DNA from: CAWKKW01 sp963850345
GTDB taxonomy: Bacteria; Acidobacteriota; Terriglobia; Terriglobales; Acidobacteriaceae
Assembly (NCBI GenBank): GCA_963850345.1
Contig: CAWKKW010000002.1
Location: 248,001 to 312,000 of the forward strand
Direction of reading: 5' to 3'
Length of the DNA: 64,000 nt
Part shown: piece after piece, positions 52,877 to 62,800 of the stretch
How the letters are laid out: each line of letters starts with the position of its first letter
How positions within the stretch are numbered: position 1 is the first letter of the stretch
Notes under the pieces: model-generated
Database searches by the model: none
What the model was told of the DNA's origin: nothing
Seen by the model: only the letters and a program-made list of their open reading frames with translations
Position numbers and translations under genes: made by a program

Positions 52877-53025
52877 AAAACAAGCGGACACCTGTTGGCG
52901 CACTCTACATCCCTGTCAACAGGGACTCATCGCACGCTTACGGTGAAACGCTATATCTTGATGATTTGGATGAGCTAATAAGATTCGGCAAGGAGAATCC
53001 CACTGTCTCCGCCAGCCCCTGCTAG
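51439..53025 (+). CDS. IS1182-family transposase, reading through the IS end
   Basis: 528 aa; start ATG 51439 has GGGAGG 7 bp upstream. The N-terminal DUF772-like region (GRPSIDPERLLRILLIGYLYGVTSERKLIEEL, HSTFSKNRHGRF) is followed by the DDE core: Asp in LSVDGSFIQADAN, Asp in LAADAGYGKADF, Glu in RKKIEALFGELKN. Residues up to about 479 lie inside the IS. The last 50 or so are encoded by the IS66 right end and then by the original host gene (GETLYLDDLDELIRFGKENPTVSASPC). The IS has no stop codon of its own in this frame. Confidence 0.9.
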   Translation: MMGQQCRSESLFYYFRIEDHVPEDHLLRAIDRYVNFDFVREKLKPFYSETGRPSIDPERLLRILLIGYLYGVTSERKLIEELRMHLAWRWFTGLTFDQEVPHHSTFSKNRHGRFQESKIFKELFEQIVQRCVASGLVKGDDLSVDGSFIQADANNGSRIPREQLREMAEVNRNVRQYLDDLQRENPVESEPHQQDKVSTTDPDAAYFSKGDKASKLGYFDNYLMDNASCVIVGVEATFASSSQEVISARTMLADCIEKFGLAPKTLAADAGYGKADFLTWLENRGITPYIPLRLHYPSGNQLYGLDRFTYQPETNSFECPEGKRLKYRGIKPATNRSHIYRSTEAQCRDCLIKGECTSGRYKQLVIHVDEEVRQRARERNKKPDYFRHQRSRKKIEALFGELKNRISLRRARLRRLRHVREQFLMAATAQNLKRLVRFLGTMPGGTNSAIKSASRSLRLLERAVSGSHFIRRRSLLQQLQNKRTPVGALYIPVNRDSSHAYGETLYLDDLDELIRFGKENPTVSASPC

Positions 53026-53311
53026 GGTATTCAAATTCAGCGTTTGCGCAAGTTTGTGGCACTTTGACACCGCAACCTCACGAACTGCTTCGGACACTCC
53101 GCTCAGCTGCATGCCAAGACAGTTACGCCACATAAGCCTGAAACATAACTCCACTTAAATCTGAAGCTACAGTTTTAATGGTCCGGCATCCAGATCTTTT
53201 TCAACCTGAACAGATGATCCGACTTCCATCCTTTGACGAAGAACTCAAAGCGGCGCTCACCGTCTCTCACAGGCGCCTTGGACCGTGCACAGACTGCTCC
53301 TGGCGAGGTTC
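53026..53311. other. Spacer after IS66 region
   Basis: About 290 bp. Contains TTTGTGGCACTTTGACACC near 53053. A plus-strand frame beginning ATG 53178 (MVRHPDLFQPEQMIRLPSFDEEL) is coding-like at first but then runs into the antisense of the receptor pseudogene, so it is probably a truncated fragment or chance. Confidence 0.3.
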
Positions 53312-54520
53312 TCAGAAGGTAGCCTTCACTCCAAGCTGGGCGGCGAAAGGTATGCCTACGGTAGTTCCAGGTCCAAAGAAGTCGCCCAACCCTCCAGCAG
53401 GTACACCTAGCTGCTTCAGGCTATGGATTGGCTGGGTTGCAGTGCAGTCGGACCTTGTACATACGTCGGTAACATTGCCGCTCTGCGCCTGGGCCGGAGG
53501 GACGGGCAGCGAGGCTACGTTGGTCACGTAGTTGGCACCTGGATTATTGCGGTTGAAGAGATTGAAGAACTCCACGAACGGCATAATCGTCCAGCGATCG
53601 CCCAATTTGATATTACGGCTGACGCGGAGATCAGTCTGAATATAGGGGGTGGCGCGAAATTCGTCTAGGGAAGTGGGTACACCGTTGACCGCGATGCGAC
53701 CGCTATTGTCCGCAGTCGTGATGGTGAACGGGCGTGCGCTCTCCGCCTGAGACAGCCCGCTCACCTGAAAACCAGCCGGAGCCTGCCAAGCGCCCGCGAT
53801 GACAAGGCGATGGCGAACATCCTCGCCGGACGGTCCGTAGTCACCGGGGCCGAAGGCATTGAGCGGGTCGCAGACACCGTTGACATAATCGAAGAGCTCT
53901 CCGAGCACGCAGCCCCATGTCCCGGCTCTTGAATACGTGTAGTTCGCGATCAGGTTCAAGCGACGAGTGACATTGCCTTGCAAATGCACTAGCACTCCGT
54001 CATAACTAGACCGGTTGTCGGAATGAAAGGCGTTGACGTCGGGAACGTAGGTCGCCTGGTCAGGATCGTCTGGCGACAGCTGTGGAGTAAGCAGATTTGT
54101 GCCGCCAGTGTAACTATAGGCTCGGTAACCATGGTTGCCCTGCTAGTGAATGTAGTCGGCACTCACTGACCAGTCCGCATTGAAAGCATGTTGAATGCCT
54201 CCGGAGGTGTGGATCGCGTAAGGGGTCTTGTAACCCGAAGCAATAATGTTGGCCACTCCGCCCTCCGCGTCGCCCGGCACGCATCCAGCATTTTCGAGGC
54301 CCCTCGGGTCTTGTATCGGATCGGCGCAGGGGCCGGGAGCGGCATTCACGGCCTGCAGTGCCGTCGACCACCCGGTCTGGGCTAGATCATTGAAGTACAA
54401 CCCGAAGCCCCCACGGATCACTGTCTTCCCGTTTGCTCCAGGGGAATAAGCGAGGCCCAGCCGCGGTGCGAACTGTTTGCGGTCGTCATGCGAGGTGGAG
54501 GGGATCAGTGGAATACCCAA
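53312..54520 (-). pseudogene. Oar-type TonB-dependent receptor, C-terminal part with internal stop
   Basis: The minus strand encodes about 400 residues of barrel: KQFAPRLGLAYSPGANGKTVIRGGFGLYFND, ADPIQDPRG, then DYIH followed by TAG at about 54143. The same frame continues at once as QGNHGYRAYSYTGGTNLLTPQL and LVHLQGNVTRRLNLIANYTYSRA to the terminal LGVKATF at 53312. The stop therefore replaces one residue, a nonsense mutation. The N-terminal two thirds (signal, CarboxypepD-reg, plug) are missing; the frame is cut at about 54520-54545, where an M20 peptidase fragment begins on the other strand. Confidence 0.85.
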
Positions 54521-55099
54521 TGCCGCCAGGGTGATATATCCATCGTCTCGCGCGAGCTTGCCCCCACGGACGCCGCTGTGGTCACGGTTGGCGCTCTGCA
54601 GGCAGGTACGAAGGAAAATGTTATTCCGGACGAGGCTACTATCAAGCTCAACGTTCGCACCTACGACGAGGACGTGCGAAAGCGAGTACTGGCCGCCATT
54701 GAGCGCATCGTCAAGGCAGAGGCGCAGGCGTCCGGGGCGCCTAAAGAGCCTGAGTTCAAGACGCTGGACCGCTACGCTCTCGTCAAGAACGATCCGGACG
54801 CGGTGAAGCGAGTCGGTAATGCCTTCCGCGAATATTTCTCAATCGAACGTGTCGAGTCCACTCAACCAACGGGGGCCAGCGAGGACTTCGGCTCCTTTGG
54901 AGCGGAGTGGGGCGCTCCTTCAGTCTTCTGGTTCGTGGGCGGTACCGACCCCGACCTTTACAAGAAAGCCAAAAGCGAGGGAACAATGAGCGAGATTCCC
55001 ACAAACCACAATCCACGTTTCGCCCCGGTGATTCACCCCACGCTTGAGGCGGGCGTACAAGCAATGGTCGTAGCCGCAGGTGCATGGTTGGCAACATGA
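54500..55099 (+). pseudogene. M20-family amidohydrolase/carboxypeptidase, 5'-truncated
   Basis: About 190 residues of the C-terminal part of an M20 peptidase. NAARVI appears near 54518, then after a short deletion or shift SIVSRELAPTDAAVVTVGALQAGTKENVIPDEATIKLNVRTYDEDVRKRV (dimerisation domain). Then TGASEDFGSFGAEWGAPSVFWFVGG, with the conserved metal-ligand region, and HNPRFAPVIHPTLEAGVQAM. The N-terminal catalytic half is absent. It abuts the truncated TonB receptor head to head, so one rearrangement probably broke both genes. The stop overlaps the next gene's ATG (ATGA). Confidence 0.82.
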
Positions 55100-55749
55100 A
55101 TGAGCTGCTAGAACATGGGAGACATCTTGCAGGGCCATTCCTCGTCGGATCGGACCTGCTCGGCACTTTTGTTTTCGCACTTGCAGGCGCTGCCGCAGGC
55201 GTAAAGAACAAGCTGGATCTCTTCGGATTGATCGTGCTCGCCTTTGTGACCGGAACCGCAGGTGGCATCGCCCGCGATCTCCTCATTGGCGCCATCCCAC
55301 CCGCCTCCATTCACGACTGGCGCTATCTGGGAATTTGCGTTCTGGCCGGGTGGGTTGTGTTTCTGTGGTATCCGAAACTGGATGCACACCGTCGCCCCGT
55401 GCTTCTGCTGGACGCGGCAGGTCTTGCCCTGTTTGCCGTGACGGGCACACAGAAGTCGCTCGCTGCAGGTCTAAGCCCTCTCATGGCTCCGTTTCTGGGG
55501 ATGTTGAGCGGTATCGGCGGCGGCATGCTTCGCGACATCCTGGTCAACGAAACGCCCGTCGTACTTCGAGCCGATCTCTACGCTGTGGCCGCGCTGGCCG
55601 CCGGCGCACTGGTGGTTGGGGGACATGTGCTGCACTTGGCTCCCCACCTTGGCATGGTTGCCGGTGTGCTCCTTTGCTTCTTTCTGAGACTGATGGCGAT
55701 CTACCGTGGTTGGCACCTTCCGACCGCACCTACGCCGACGGCAATTTGA
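55096..55749 (+). CDS. TRIC-type/UPF0126 (YicG-like) membrane protein
   Basis: 217 aa from ATG 55096, overlapping the M20 stop by ATGA; an in-frame ATG at 55084 is possible. Seven membrane helices in two similar halves, each with a Gly-rich repeat: GTFVFALAGAAAGVKNKLDLFGL ... GTAGGIARDLLIG, and GLALFAVTGTQKSLAAG ... SGIGGGMLRDIL. The duplicated GGxxRD motif is the hallmark of bacterial trimeric intracellular cation channel homologues. Probably a K+ or other cation channel in the inner membrane. Coupling to a broken peptidase gene means it now needs another way to be translated. Confidence 0.9.
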   Translation: MNELLEHGRHLAGPFLVGSDLLGTFVFALAGAAAGVKNKLDLFGLIVLAFVTGTAGGIARDLLIGAIPPASIHDWRYLGICVLAGWVVFLWYPKLDAHRRPVLLLDAAGLALFAVTGTQKSLAAGLSPLMAPFLGMLSGIGGGMLRDILVNETPVVLRADLYAVAALAAGALVVGGHVLHLAPHLGMVAGVLLCFFLRLMAIYRGWHLPTAPTPTAI

Positions 55750-56017
55750 AGCCAGAACCGGCGCGTTTAGTGGTGTGCTTACCTCCGAAAGGGCCTATCG
55801 ACATAAACTCGCCGAACCATACGAGTGTGAGTCCAGTGCAAGTCGGTTCATTTAAGAAGGGTATAAGAACGCCGGCAACTCAGAGGGAGTCTGTCACATC
55901 CTCCACTCCCTCCTTAGACGTACTCACGGTTGTTCTGAGCGGTTTTGGCTTCTGCGTCCAGTCCGAGGCGGCCGATGATCCTACAAGATCGGGTAGTCGA
56001 ACAGTGTCTATCAAGGA

Positions 56018-57991
56018 CTACTCTCGCAAAGTTCCTGTCTGCGTGATCTTCACCGAGTGAGCAAGAGATGTCAGCAGGTCGATGTCGAAATCCCGATACA
56101 GATCGAGGCAGAAAAGGTCGGCCGCGTCGCGGAAGGGAACTGGTTTTTCCAGGAGATATGACAGACTTTCCATGCCACCCTCAGTATGCAAAGTCTGGAT
56201 CGCGCCCGGCTCCAGACCAGCAGCCACGAGTGCTACAACCTGGCTGCGAATTCCTTTGGTTTCCACCTCAATATCGTGAACGCTCCCCGCAGACCGAAGC
56301 CACTGAACGACGGAGAGAAGTTGCGCCGCCTCCAGTCCCAACGAACGTTCGCCGCTGCTGTCCACTAATACTTCCCAGTCGCTCGAGTCGGGAACGTCAG
56401 GCTTAGTGAATCCGGTAAAGAGAAGATCCAATGCGAGAACTCTGTTCCCTCTGCTTAGGCGATTAAAAACCTGTTGCCCCGCGGCTTTGAATCCCTCGTC
56501 GTTTAGAACTATGGTGACCGGCGCAGAATCAGGAGCATGATCTTCCTTCAGCCAGACTCCAGTTGCGCTGAGGCCATTCGAGAGGTCGAACCGATAAGAC
56601 AGACTTTGGAAATCCAAACCCCTGGCATTAGCCATTCGGAACGCAGCTAGAACGTCGGCTTTCTGGTAACGAATCGCGGACTTCAACTGCTCCCGTGTGG
56701 CCTGCGCCCATTTCTCGCGCTCGCCTTCGTTCGTCGGCACTGGGGATCGCTGATTTTGGAGGGCCAGCTTTTTGGCCAGGCCCAGAATCGTCAAGTTATC
56801 GGGTGGTAGAGGAATCGAGAGCTCGCGCTGCGATCGAATTTCGCCATCGCTGAAGATCTCGGTCTCTGGTACAGGTAGATGGAAGTGAGCCGTGAAGAAT
56901 CGATATGCCTGCAACCGGTTGTCTGCCTGATAATTGTGCAGGCCCGGATCCAGGTTCTCGTACCATCCAAGGTTCTGCTGCGCTCCATACAGCGCAAAGA
57001 AAGGCTTGACGTTGTCGTAGAGATAGGGCTTGACCAGAGGAGCGCGGAAGCAACAGCTATCGACCAGGTTGTGGATCAGCAACGTGGGCTTTGCCGCGCG
57101 CATCGCAATGAGTTCCGGATAGTCGAACCCTTGCATGAAGTCCGGAGCGTCTTCTTCGACCTCGTAGGTATCCTTCGGATTGGTGAGGTTGGATTCTCTC
57201 GACCCAAGCCCCGCCACCTCCACAGAGACAGCGATACGCGGATCGAGCGCGCCTAACACCGCGGTCTGCCATCCTCCTCCCGAGAGACCGGTCGCGCCGA
57301 TGCGGGAGGAGTCCACCTCGGGCAAGGTCGTCAGGTAGTCAAGCCCGCGCTTCATCGCTAGATAAAAGAGTCCCAGCGCGTTTGATCCCACGAGGTCAAG
57401 GTCTGCGGCGAAGTCATGAGCATTCCCGGGCTGCGACAGATCGCCAAATTCCATCCAGCCAACATCCAGCGCAACCATCCCGAGCTTGGCGAAGTTGATG
57501 CATCGCTTCTGCTCATATTCCACCGCTGTGCCTTCGGGTTCATGACCGATGAAGTTCAGGATGGCTGGAATGCGACCGGCGATCTTCGTGGGCTCATACA
57601 ACAGCGCCGTCGACATGAAACCCGGTATTACTTCGTACCGGAGCTTGCGAATCCGGTAGCCTTCCCCAGATTCGATCACGCCCATGTCCTCAAAATGAGG
57701 TGCCGCATCTATCCATTCCCGAGGCCAGCCATGGAATGCGATGTCGTTGAGAATATGTCCTCGCATCCGATCCACTTCCTGGGTCCATTGCTGCGCCGAG
57801 GATGCGCTCGGCAATGGTGGAATTTTATGTAACAAATACTGCTGCAATTGGTACTGCGTGACCGCCGGCGACTGCACCGGGCTGGCAAGCGCCTCCACTA
57901 CGGAAGGAAGCATAGTGGTCTGTGCATAACCGTTCAGCGCGAGTATGAGTGTTCCAGCGCCGACGAACAGCCGCAATACACGATCTCTCAT
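56018..57991 (-). CDS. Secreted alpha/beta-hydrolase, acetylxylan-esterase-like
   Basis: 657 aa from ATG 57991, which starts a clean signal peptide (MRDRVLRLFVGAGTLILALNGYAQ). A GTG at 58072 overlaps the GH28 stop (GTGA) and would add 27 residues, so the start is not settled. The first half is an alpha/beta-hydrolase: GHEPEGTAVEYEQKRCINFAKLGMVAL, the nucleophile elbow GLSGGGWQ, and later LLIHNLVDSCCF and DPGLHNY. The second half (about 380-650) is a degenerate second hydrolase-like domain (GVWLKEDHAPDSAPVTIVLNDEG). Same operon as GH28, so it may deacetylate pectin or xylan (inference). Confidence 0.72.
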   Translation of the reverse strand: MRDRVLRLFVGAGTLILALNGYAQTTMLPSVVEALASPVQSPAVTQYQLQQYLLHKIPPLPSASSAQQWTQEVDRMRGHILNDIAFHGWPREWIDAAPHFEDMGVIESGEGYRIRKLRYEVIPGFMSTALLYEPTKIAGRIPAILNFIGHEPEGTAVEYEQKRCINFAKLGMVALDVGWMEFGDLSQPGNAHDFAADLDLVGSNALGLFYLAMKRGLDYLTTLPEVDSSRIGATGLSGGGWQTAVLGALDPRIAVSVEVAGLGSRESNLTNPKDTYEVEEDAPDFMQGFDYPELIAMRAAKPTLLIHNLVDSCCFRAPLVKPYLYDNVKPFFALYGAQQNLGWYENLDPGLHNYQADNRLQAYRFFTAHFHLPVPETEIFSDGEIRSQRELSIPLPPDNLTILGLAKKLALQNQRSPVPTNEGEREKWAQATREQLKSAIRYQKADVLAAFRMANARGLDFQSLSYRFDLSNGLSATGVWLKEDHAPDSAPVTIVLNDEGFKAAGQQVFNRLSRGNRVLALDLLFTGFTKPDVPDSSDWEVLVDSSGERSLGLEAAQLLSVVQWLRSAGSVHDIEVETKGIRSQVVALVAAGLEPGAIQTLHTEGGMESLSYLLEKPVPFRDAADLFCLDLYRDFDIDLLTSLAHSVKITQTGTLRE

Positions 57992-58068
57992 CTGGTCCAC
58001 TCTGATCCTTTTTCGAGCAGGTCTTAGGCTCTCGACGGTAATTGCAACCCGACATGATTGCTGCCGAT

Positions 58069-59736
58069 TCACAGCACTCTCTGTTTGACGAGGTCAATCT
58101 GCAAGTCGGAAACATGCCGCGATTTGCCCACAGAAAAGTCCTGCACATCCCGAAGGGAAAAGACCGGAGCTCGCAACGTTTTCGGTGTCTTGATGCGAAA
58201 AAAATCGGCGCCAGCCACCTGATCTATCCAGAAGATCGGGCGGGCATCGGCATTCAGGATTGCAACTTCGACGTTGGTCAATTCGATATTGCTGATATGC
58301 CGGAGGAAGAATCCACTCGCAGGAAGATAATCTCCAAACATATCCGGGTCAGGATAGGGATCATCCTTTTCCGCCTCGGGCGGGCGGAACGCGGCCATCT
58401 GTTCCGTACCGCCGCCGGCATGCTCAAAGTAAACGTCGTGAACTTTGATATTTTCGATTGGGTGCCCGGGGATCCCGCAGAAGATACCCCCTCCACCAAG
58501 TCGCGACACCGAGTTGTAACTCACGATATCCGACATGATGATTCCCCTCATTATTCCCACTGGCATCCCTGCCGGGCCCCGGTTCCGGAACCCTAATCGT
58601 AGAAACAAGGGCGCGTTCGTACAGTCGCGCATCGTAATGCCGCAGACTGTAACTCCTTCCACGATGGCGCCATCGGAACTCTCGAGCGCGAATCCTTTAC
58701 TGCCGTCGAAGACACAATTCGAGATAGCAATGTTCCGAAATCCGCCGTTCGATTCAGTTCCGAGTTTGATGCTCCCGTTGAATTCTTTCGGGTAGTACGG
58801 GCGTGTGGCAGTGCGTTCGGCCATGCCTAGATCCGCCCAACGCTTCCAGCTTCCATCCAGCATTGTCCCCAACTGATAAGCGCCGGTTACATAGCAATTC
58901 GCAATCGTCACGTTCTCCGTGATGCGGGCATAGCCGAGCGCATAGGAACTCTTTGGGCAGATAGCATCATCCCAGGGCGAGTTAATGCTGCAGTTAGTGA
59001 TGCGTACATTCCGGCAGCAATCAACATCAATGCCATCCCGATTCGTATCGATTAGCAGATTGTCGATCGTCAGGTTGTCGACTCCGGTTGCCAGAATGGC
59101 GAAGTGGCCGCCCTCGAGAACCGAGAAATCACGCAGGATCACATTTTGGCAGTTCTTCAGGCCCAATACCTTGTTTCCCATGCCGGCAGTCTCTGCGAGC
59201 GGTTGCTCATCCGCGCCTCGACTCAGTCCTTTGCCCCAGATCAGGCCCGTGCCGAGGATGGCGATGTTCCGTAACCCCTCGCCCCAGATCAGACTGTTGT
59301 GCCAGTGACTGTGACCGTAGTCCTGGTATTTGTCCCAGGGCACATTTGGCTCCGCCGGGTCATAGGCTCCACTCGTTCTGCCCTCGGTGGGAACGCTTGC
59401 CGCCAGGATCGTCGCCCCGGGCTCAAGATAAAGAACCACGTCGCTCTTGAGCCGAATGGAATAGGACAGGTACACGCCTGCAGGCACACGAACCATGCCT
59501 CCGCCCGAGCTGTTCGCAGCAGCAATCGCCTGGTTGATCGCCGTCGTGTCCAGAGTCTTTCCATCGCCGACGGCACCAAACGCGCGCACGTTAAATTCAG
59601 GAGGCATTCCATTCGCGTGCTCTGTGGATGCTGCCGCCTGCGCTCCCGGAGCGGTGACCGCGCCTAGTGCGTTGCTGGCGATGCCGAGGCCAGCCAGCTT
59701 GAGAAAATCTCTCCGATACGATTTGGATTCCGTCAT
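58069..59736 (-). CDS. GH28-family (polygalacturonase-like) pectin-lyase-fold protein, Tat-exported
   Basis: 555 aa. The N-terminus carries a twin-arginine signal, YRRDFLKLAGLGIASNALG (7-25). FNVRAFGAVGDGKTLDTTAINQAIAAA is the usual start of the right-handed beta-helix. Repeated coils follow with LKNCQNVILRDFSVLEGGHFAILATGVDNLTIDNLLIDTNRDGIDVDCCRNV and SPWDDAICPKSS; these hold the acidic residues that GH28 enzymes use, though the exact catalytic Asp set was not confirmed. Substrate may be a galacturonan or rhamnogalacturonan side chain. It is followed by the esterase gene and preceded by a TonB receptor on the same strand. Confidence 0.85.
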   Translation of the reverse strand: MTESKSYRRDFLKLAGLGIASNALGAVTAPGAQAAASTEHANGMPPEFNVRAFGAVGDGKTLDTTAINQAIAAANSSGGGMVRVPAGVYLSYSIRLKSDVVLYLEPGATILAASVPTEGRTSGAYDPAEPNVPWDKYQDYGHSHWHNSLIWGEGLRNIAILGTGLIWGKGLSRGADEQPLAETAGMGNKVLGLKNCQNVILRDFSVLEGGHFAILATGVDNLTIDNLLIDTNRDGIDVDCCRNVRITNCSINSPWDDAICPKSSYALGYARITENVTIANCYVTGAYQLGTMLDGSWKRWADLGMAERTATRPYYPKEFNGSIKLGTESNGGFRNIAISNCVFDGSKGFALESSDGAIVEGVTVCGITMRDCTNAPLFLRLGFRNRGPAGMPVGIMRGIIMSDIVSYNSVSRLGGGGIFCGIPGHPIENIKVHDVYFEHAGGGTEQMAAFRPPEAEKDDPYPDPDMFGDYLPASGFFLRHISNIELTNVEVAILNADARPIFWIDQVAGADFFRIKTPKTLRAPVFSLRDVQDFSVGKSRHVSDLQIDLVKQRVL

Positions 59737-59815
59737 CTCTCTCGCATAGTCGGTTCGTCTTTAGTTTAGGAATGTCTCTGAATGCAAGCAGCGAATCGAG
59801 GCGGAACACGGCTTC

Positions 59816-62800
59816 CTAAAAGGCAGCCTTGATTCCGAGCTGAAGCACTCTCGGCTGAGACGTTCCGTAAGAAGTGGGACCACCATACGCGTTCGATCCG
59901 GCTGTTCCCGTGATCTGGCCAAATCCGCCTTGGGCACCGTACGCTACTACGTTTCCTGGAAGTCCAAAGTTGACGTTGTTGAACGCATTGTAGAGTTCAC
60001 CGCGAATCTGGACAGAAACCCGTTCACCGATCTTTGTGTTCTTGATCGCGGCCAAGTCAGTGTCGAAGAACCGTGGGCCACGCATCGCGTTCTTGCCCGT
60101 ATTTCCAAAAGTGCCTATCGCATTCGGAGCAAAGTCCGCCGTGTTAAACCATTCCTGAATACTCTGGGAATGGGAGTGATGCGATAACCTAGCCTGTTTG
60201 ATATCCGATATCCCATTCAAGTCCGCGCGGTCCGCTCCAGTTCCGCTGAAGGAATTGTCGTAGCCGCTGAAGATGGTGAAAGGACTGCCCGTTTGCCAAC
60301 TCGCGATGGCTGTCAATTCCCATCCATTTAGAACCTTCCCGGCTGCGAGGGGCAGCCGAAATTGAGGAATTTGGTAGTCTCCATTTATTTTGAAGACCTT
60401 GCCTACGTCGTCTGCTGAAGGACCATAGTCAAAATGACGGCCGCACGTACAGGTATTCGTATAGAAGGGCGAACCTTGCGGCGCGAAATCGTCAAGAGCC
60501 TTTGACCACGCGAAGTTGGTGAGAATGGAAAACCCTTGCGCAAAGCGCCTCTCAAGGGTCAATTGACCAGCGTGGTAGTTGCTATTCACGCCGGAGTTGA
60601 TCTCGCCGATCGAACCGTAGTTTGGGTACACACGGCGCTGCTGCGTGTTGGCTTCCGAAGATTGTCCAGGAATATAGATGGCCGGGTTCAACTGCAGGAG
60701 TCCGCTCTCCTGATCTCCAGTCCCGTACAGGCGATGAGCGCTATTACCCACATAGGCGGCTCGAACCAGCCAGTTAGTCCCTAGTGCGCGCTCGATTGTT
60801 AAATTCCAGGAAAGCACCATGGGCATGCGCAGATGGGGGTCTTGTATCTGTGAGAAGGAGATATTCGACGGAAAGGACGCGTTCGATCCTGGATTACGCG
60901 GACCAAACTGAGCGGGAAAGGGATTTGAAATGCCAGCGCTACCATAAGGATCTGCCAAGCTGACATCAGTAAGTGCAATTACCGGTGCAAATGGCGGCAC
61001 TCCGACGATCTGCTGATACATAAGAGAGTTTGGAGGTTCGTAGTAGTATCCCGCTCCGCCACGCACACTCGTTTTGTTATCCCTCGTAGCTTGATAAGCG
61101 AAGCCCAGCCTTGGTCCTAAATTCTTGTAGTCCGCAAAAATGCCAGCCTCCGGACATCCTGGGTCATGGTGCGAGCCTCCGAAGATCAGGTCGGCGGGAG
61201 CGTTTGGATAACGCGCTGACCGCGCCGCGCCGGGCTCGAAACATGCCACGCGACCCATGCTGTCCTTCGACGGGATCCATGGATCCCAGCGCAGACCCAT
61301 GCTGAGAGTGAGTCGCGGAACTGGCTTCCAGTCGTCCTGAACGAACGCGCTCCAATTGATTCCCGTGTAATTCAGGTACAGGCCACCTCCTTGGATGAAG
61401 TTAGAGACCACGCCGAGTTCGAAATCAGCTATGTTGTTGCCGGTGAGATTGTTGGTGAACTGGAACGTGCCGCCCTCCTGGAAGGTATTCGCCATCGGCT
61501 GTCTCAGGCGAACAGCCTCCGCCCCGAACTGCAGCACATGTTTCCCCTTCGTGAGGGTGGCTATCTCTCGTAGGGATTGGTCGCCCCGGTTCCAAACTCC
61601 ATAGACCCCGCCGCCTTCACCAAAGCTGCCCCCGATAGTGAGATTGAGCGACCCGATATCTCCGCTGCCCTGCTTTGAAGGAACTGCCATTGCAACTCCG
61701 GCGTCGGCCATTGTGAACGGGTTGGCAGCGTAGGTGTGTCCGTCCAACATCGTGTATCCGTAGTAGCTGCTGAGGAGCAGATGCGGTGACACGGTATAAA
61801 TGTCGATCAGGCTTATATTTCTGTCCCTGAGCGTCTCTGCGCTGCCGGTCATCTTGAGATAGTTCCCCGCTGGGGGAGTAACTAAGGGCTGGATGTATTG
61901 GTGCTGGAAGTAATGGCCGCTTATTCGGTGTTTGCCTGTCTCATAGTCAATCTTGGCCAGAAACTCATTTGTATTTTCAACAGTTGGCTCGCCGTTGTAT
62001 GTAACCGTGTTTTTCGGCCCGTTGGGTAAAGGAATGTTCTTCAAGATATACGCCGCAATTGGACTGACTGGGATCTGATTATTGACGAATGGCGCGCCAG
62101 TCACTGGATCAGCCAGTTGTGTTCCCGGAAGCAATTCAGAAAAATCTCCATTTCGTTCGGCCGCGCTCGGCACAAAACTAATCAGACCATTATTGGTCGC
62201 GCTGAATCGCGTTCCCTGATAGCTGGCAAAATAGAAGAGGCGCTTCTTCAGAATCGGGCCCCCCAGGTCTCCGCCAAACTGATTCTGGTTAAGAGGGCTG
62301 ACCGAACTCGCGAAGTAGTTCCGAGCGTCAAAGCGCGAGTTCCTGTAGAACTCGAATGCATCGCCGTGAATCGTGTTCGCTCCCGACTTGAGGCTGACGT
62401 TGACTACGCCTCCGATAGCGTCCCCATAGATCGCGCTCATGTTGTCGGTCATTACGTTGAAATCCTGAATGGCATCCGGATTGGGAAAAGGCAGATTTGT
62501 GTTGATATAAGTGTCGTTATAGTTCGCTCCGTCCAACTGATAGCTCACGCCATTCGCACCCGCGCCGTTGATCTTGGCGTATTGCTGGTCAGGGAAGACA
62601 CCGCCCTCGCAATTGGCAGCGCAGTAGTTCGCTGTGACGTTCGCCGCGCCGGGCACCAGGAAAACCAACTGCTGAGCGTAGCGGCCATTCAACGGCAGTC
62701 TAGCCACTTCACGCCCACTGATCAACTGTGTGAGAGTGGGAGAGTCGCTGGTCACGAGAGAGGCATCCGCTGTAACCATAACGTTCTGTTGCACCGATCC

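Larger units (their letters stand above)
48814..52941 (+). mobile_element. IS66-family insertion sequence with perfect 8-bp target duplication, interrupted by an IS1182-family element
   Basis: 4128 bp in total, about 2580 bp without the nested element. The ends are imperfect inverted repeats beginning GTAAGCGT, as is standard for IS66. The 8 bases on both sides are GGTGAAAC (48806-48813 and 52942-52949), a perfect target-site duplication of IS66 length. Genes tnpA, tnpB and tnpC lie in order. tnpC has a frameshift. The inner IS1182-family element sits between tnpC and the right end. Joining the flanks rebuilds a coding stretch LLDAGETLYLDDLDELIRFGK. Confidence 0.95.

Noticed and set aside
53178..53531. 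117-aa plus-strand frame starting MVRHPDLFQP
   Set aside because: Second half is antisense to the TonB receptor end; only the first 40 codons look coding-like, so not called as a gene.
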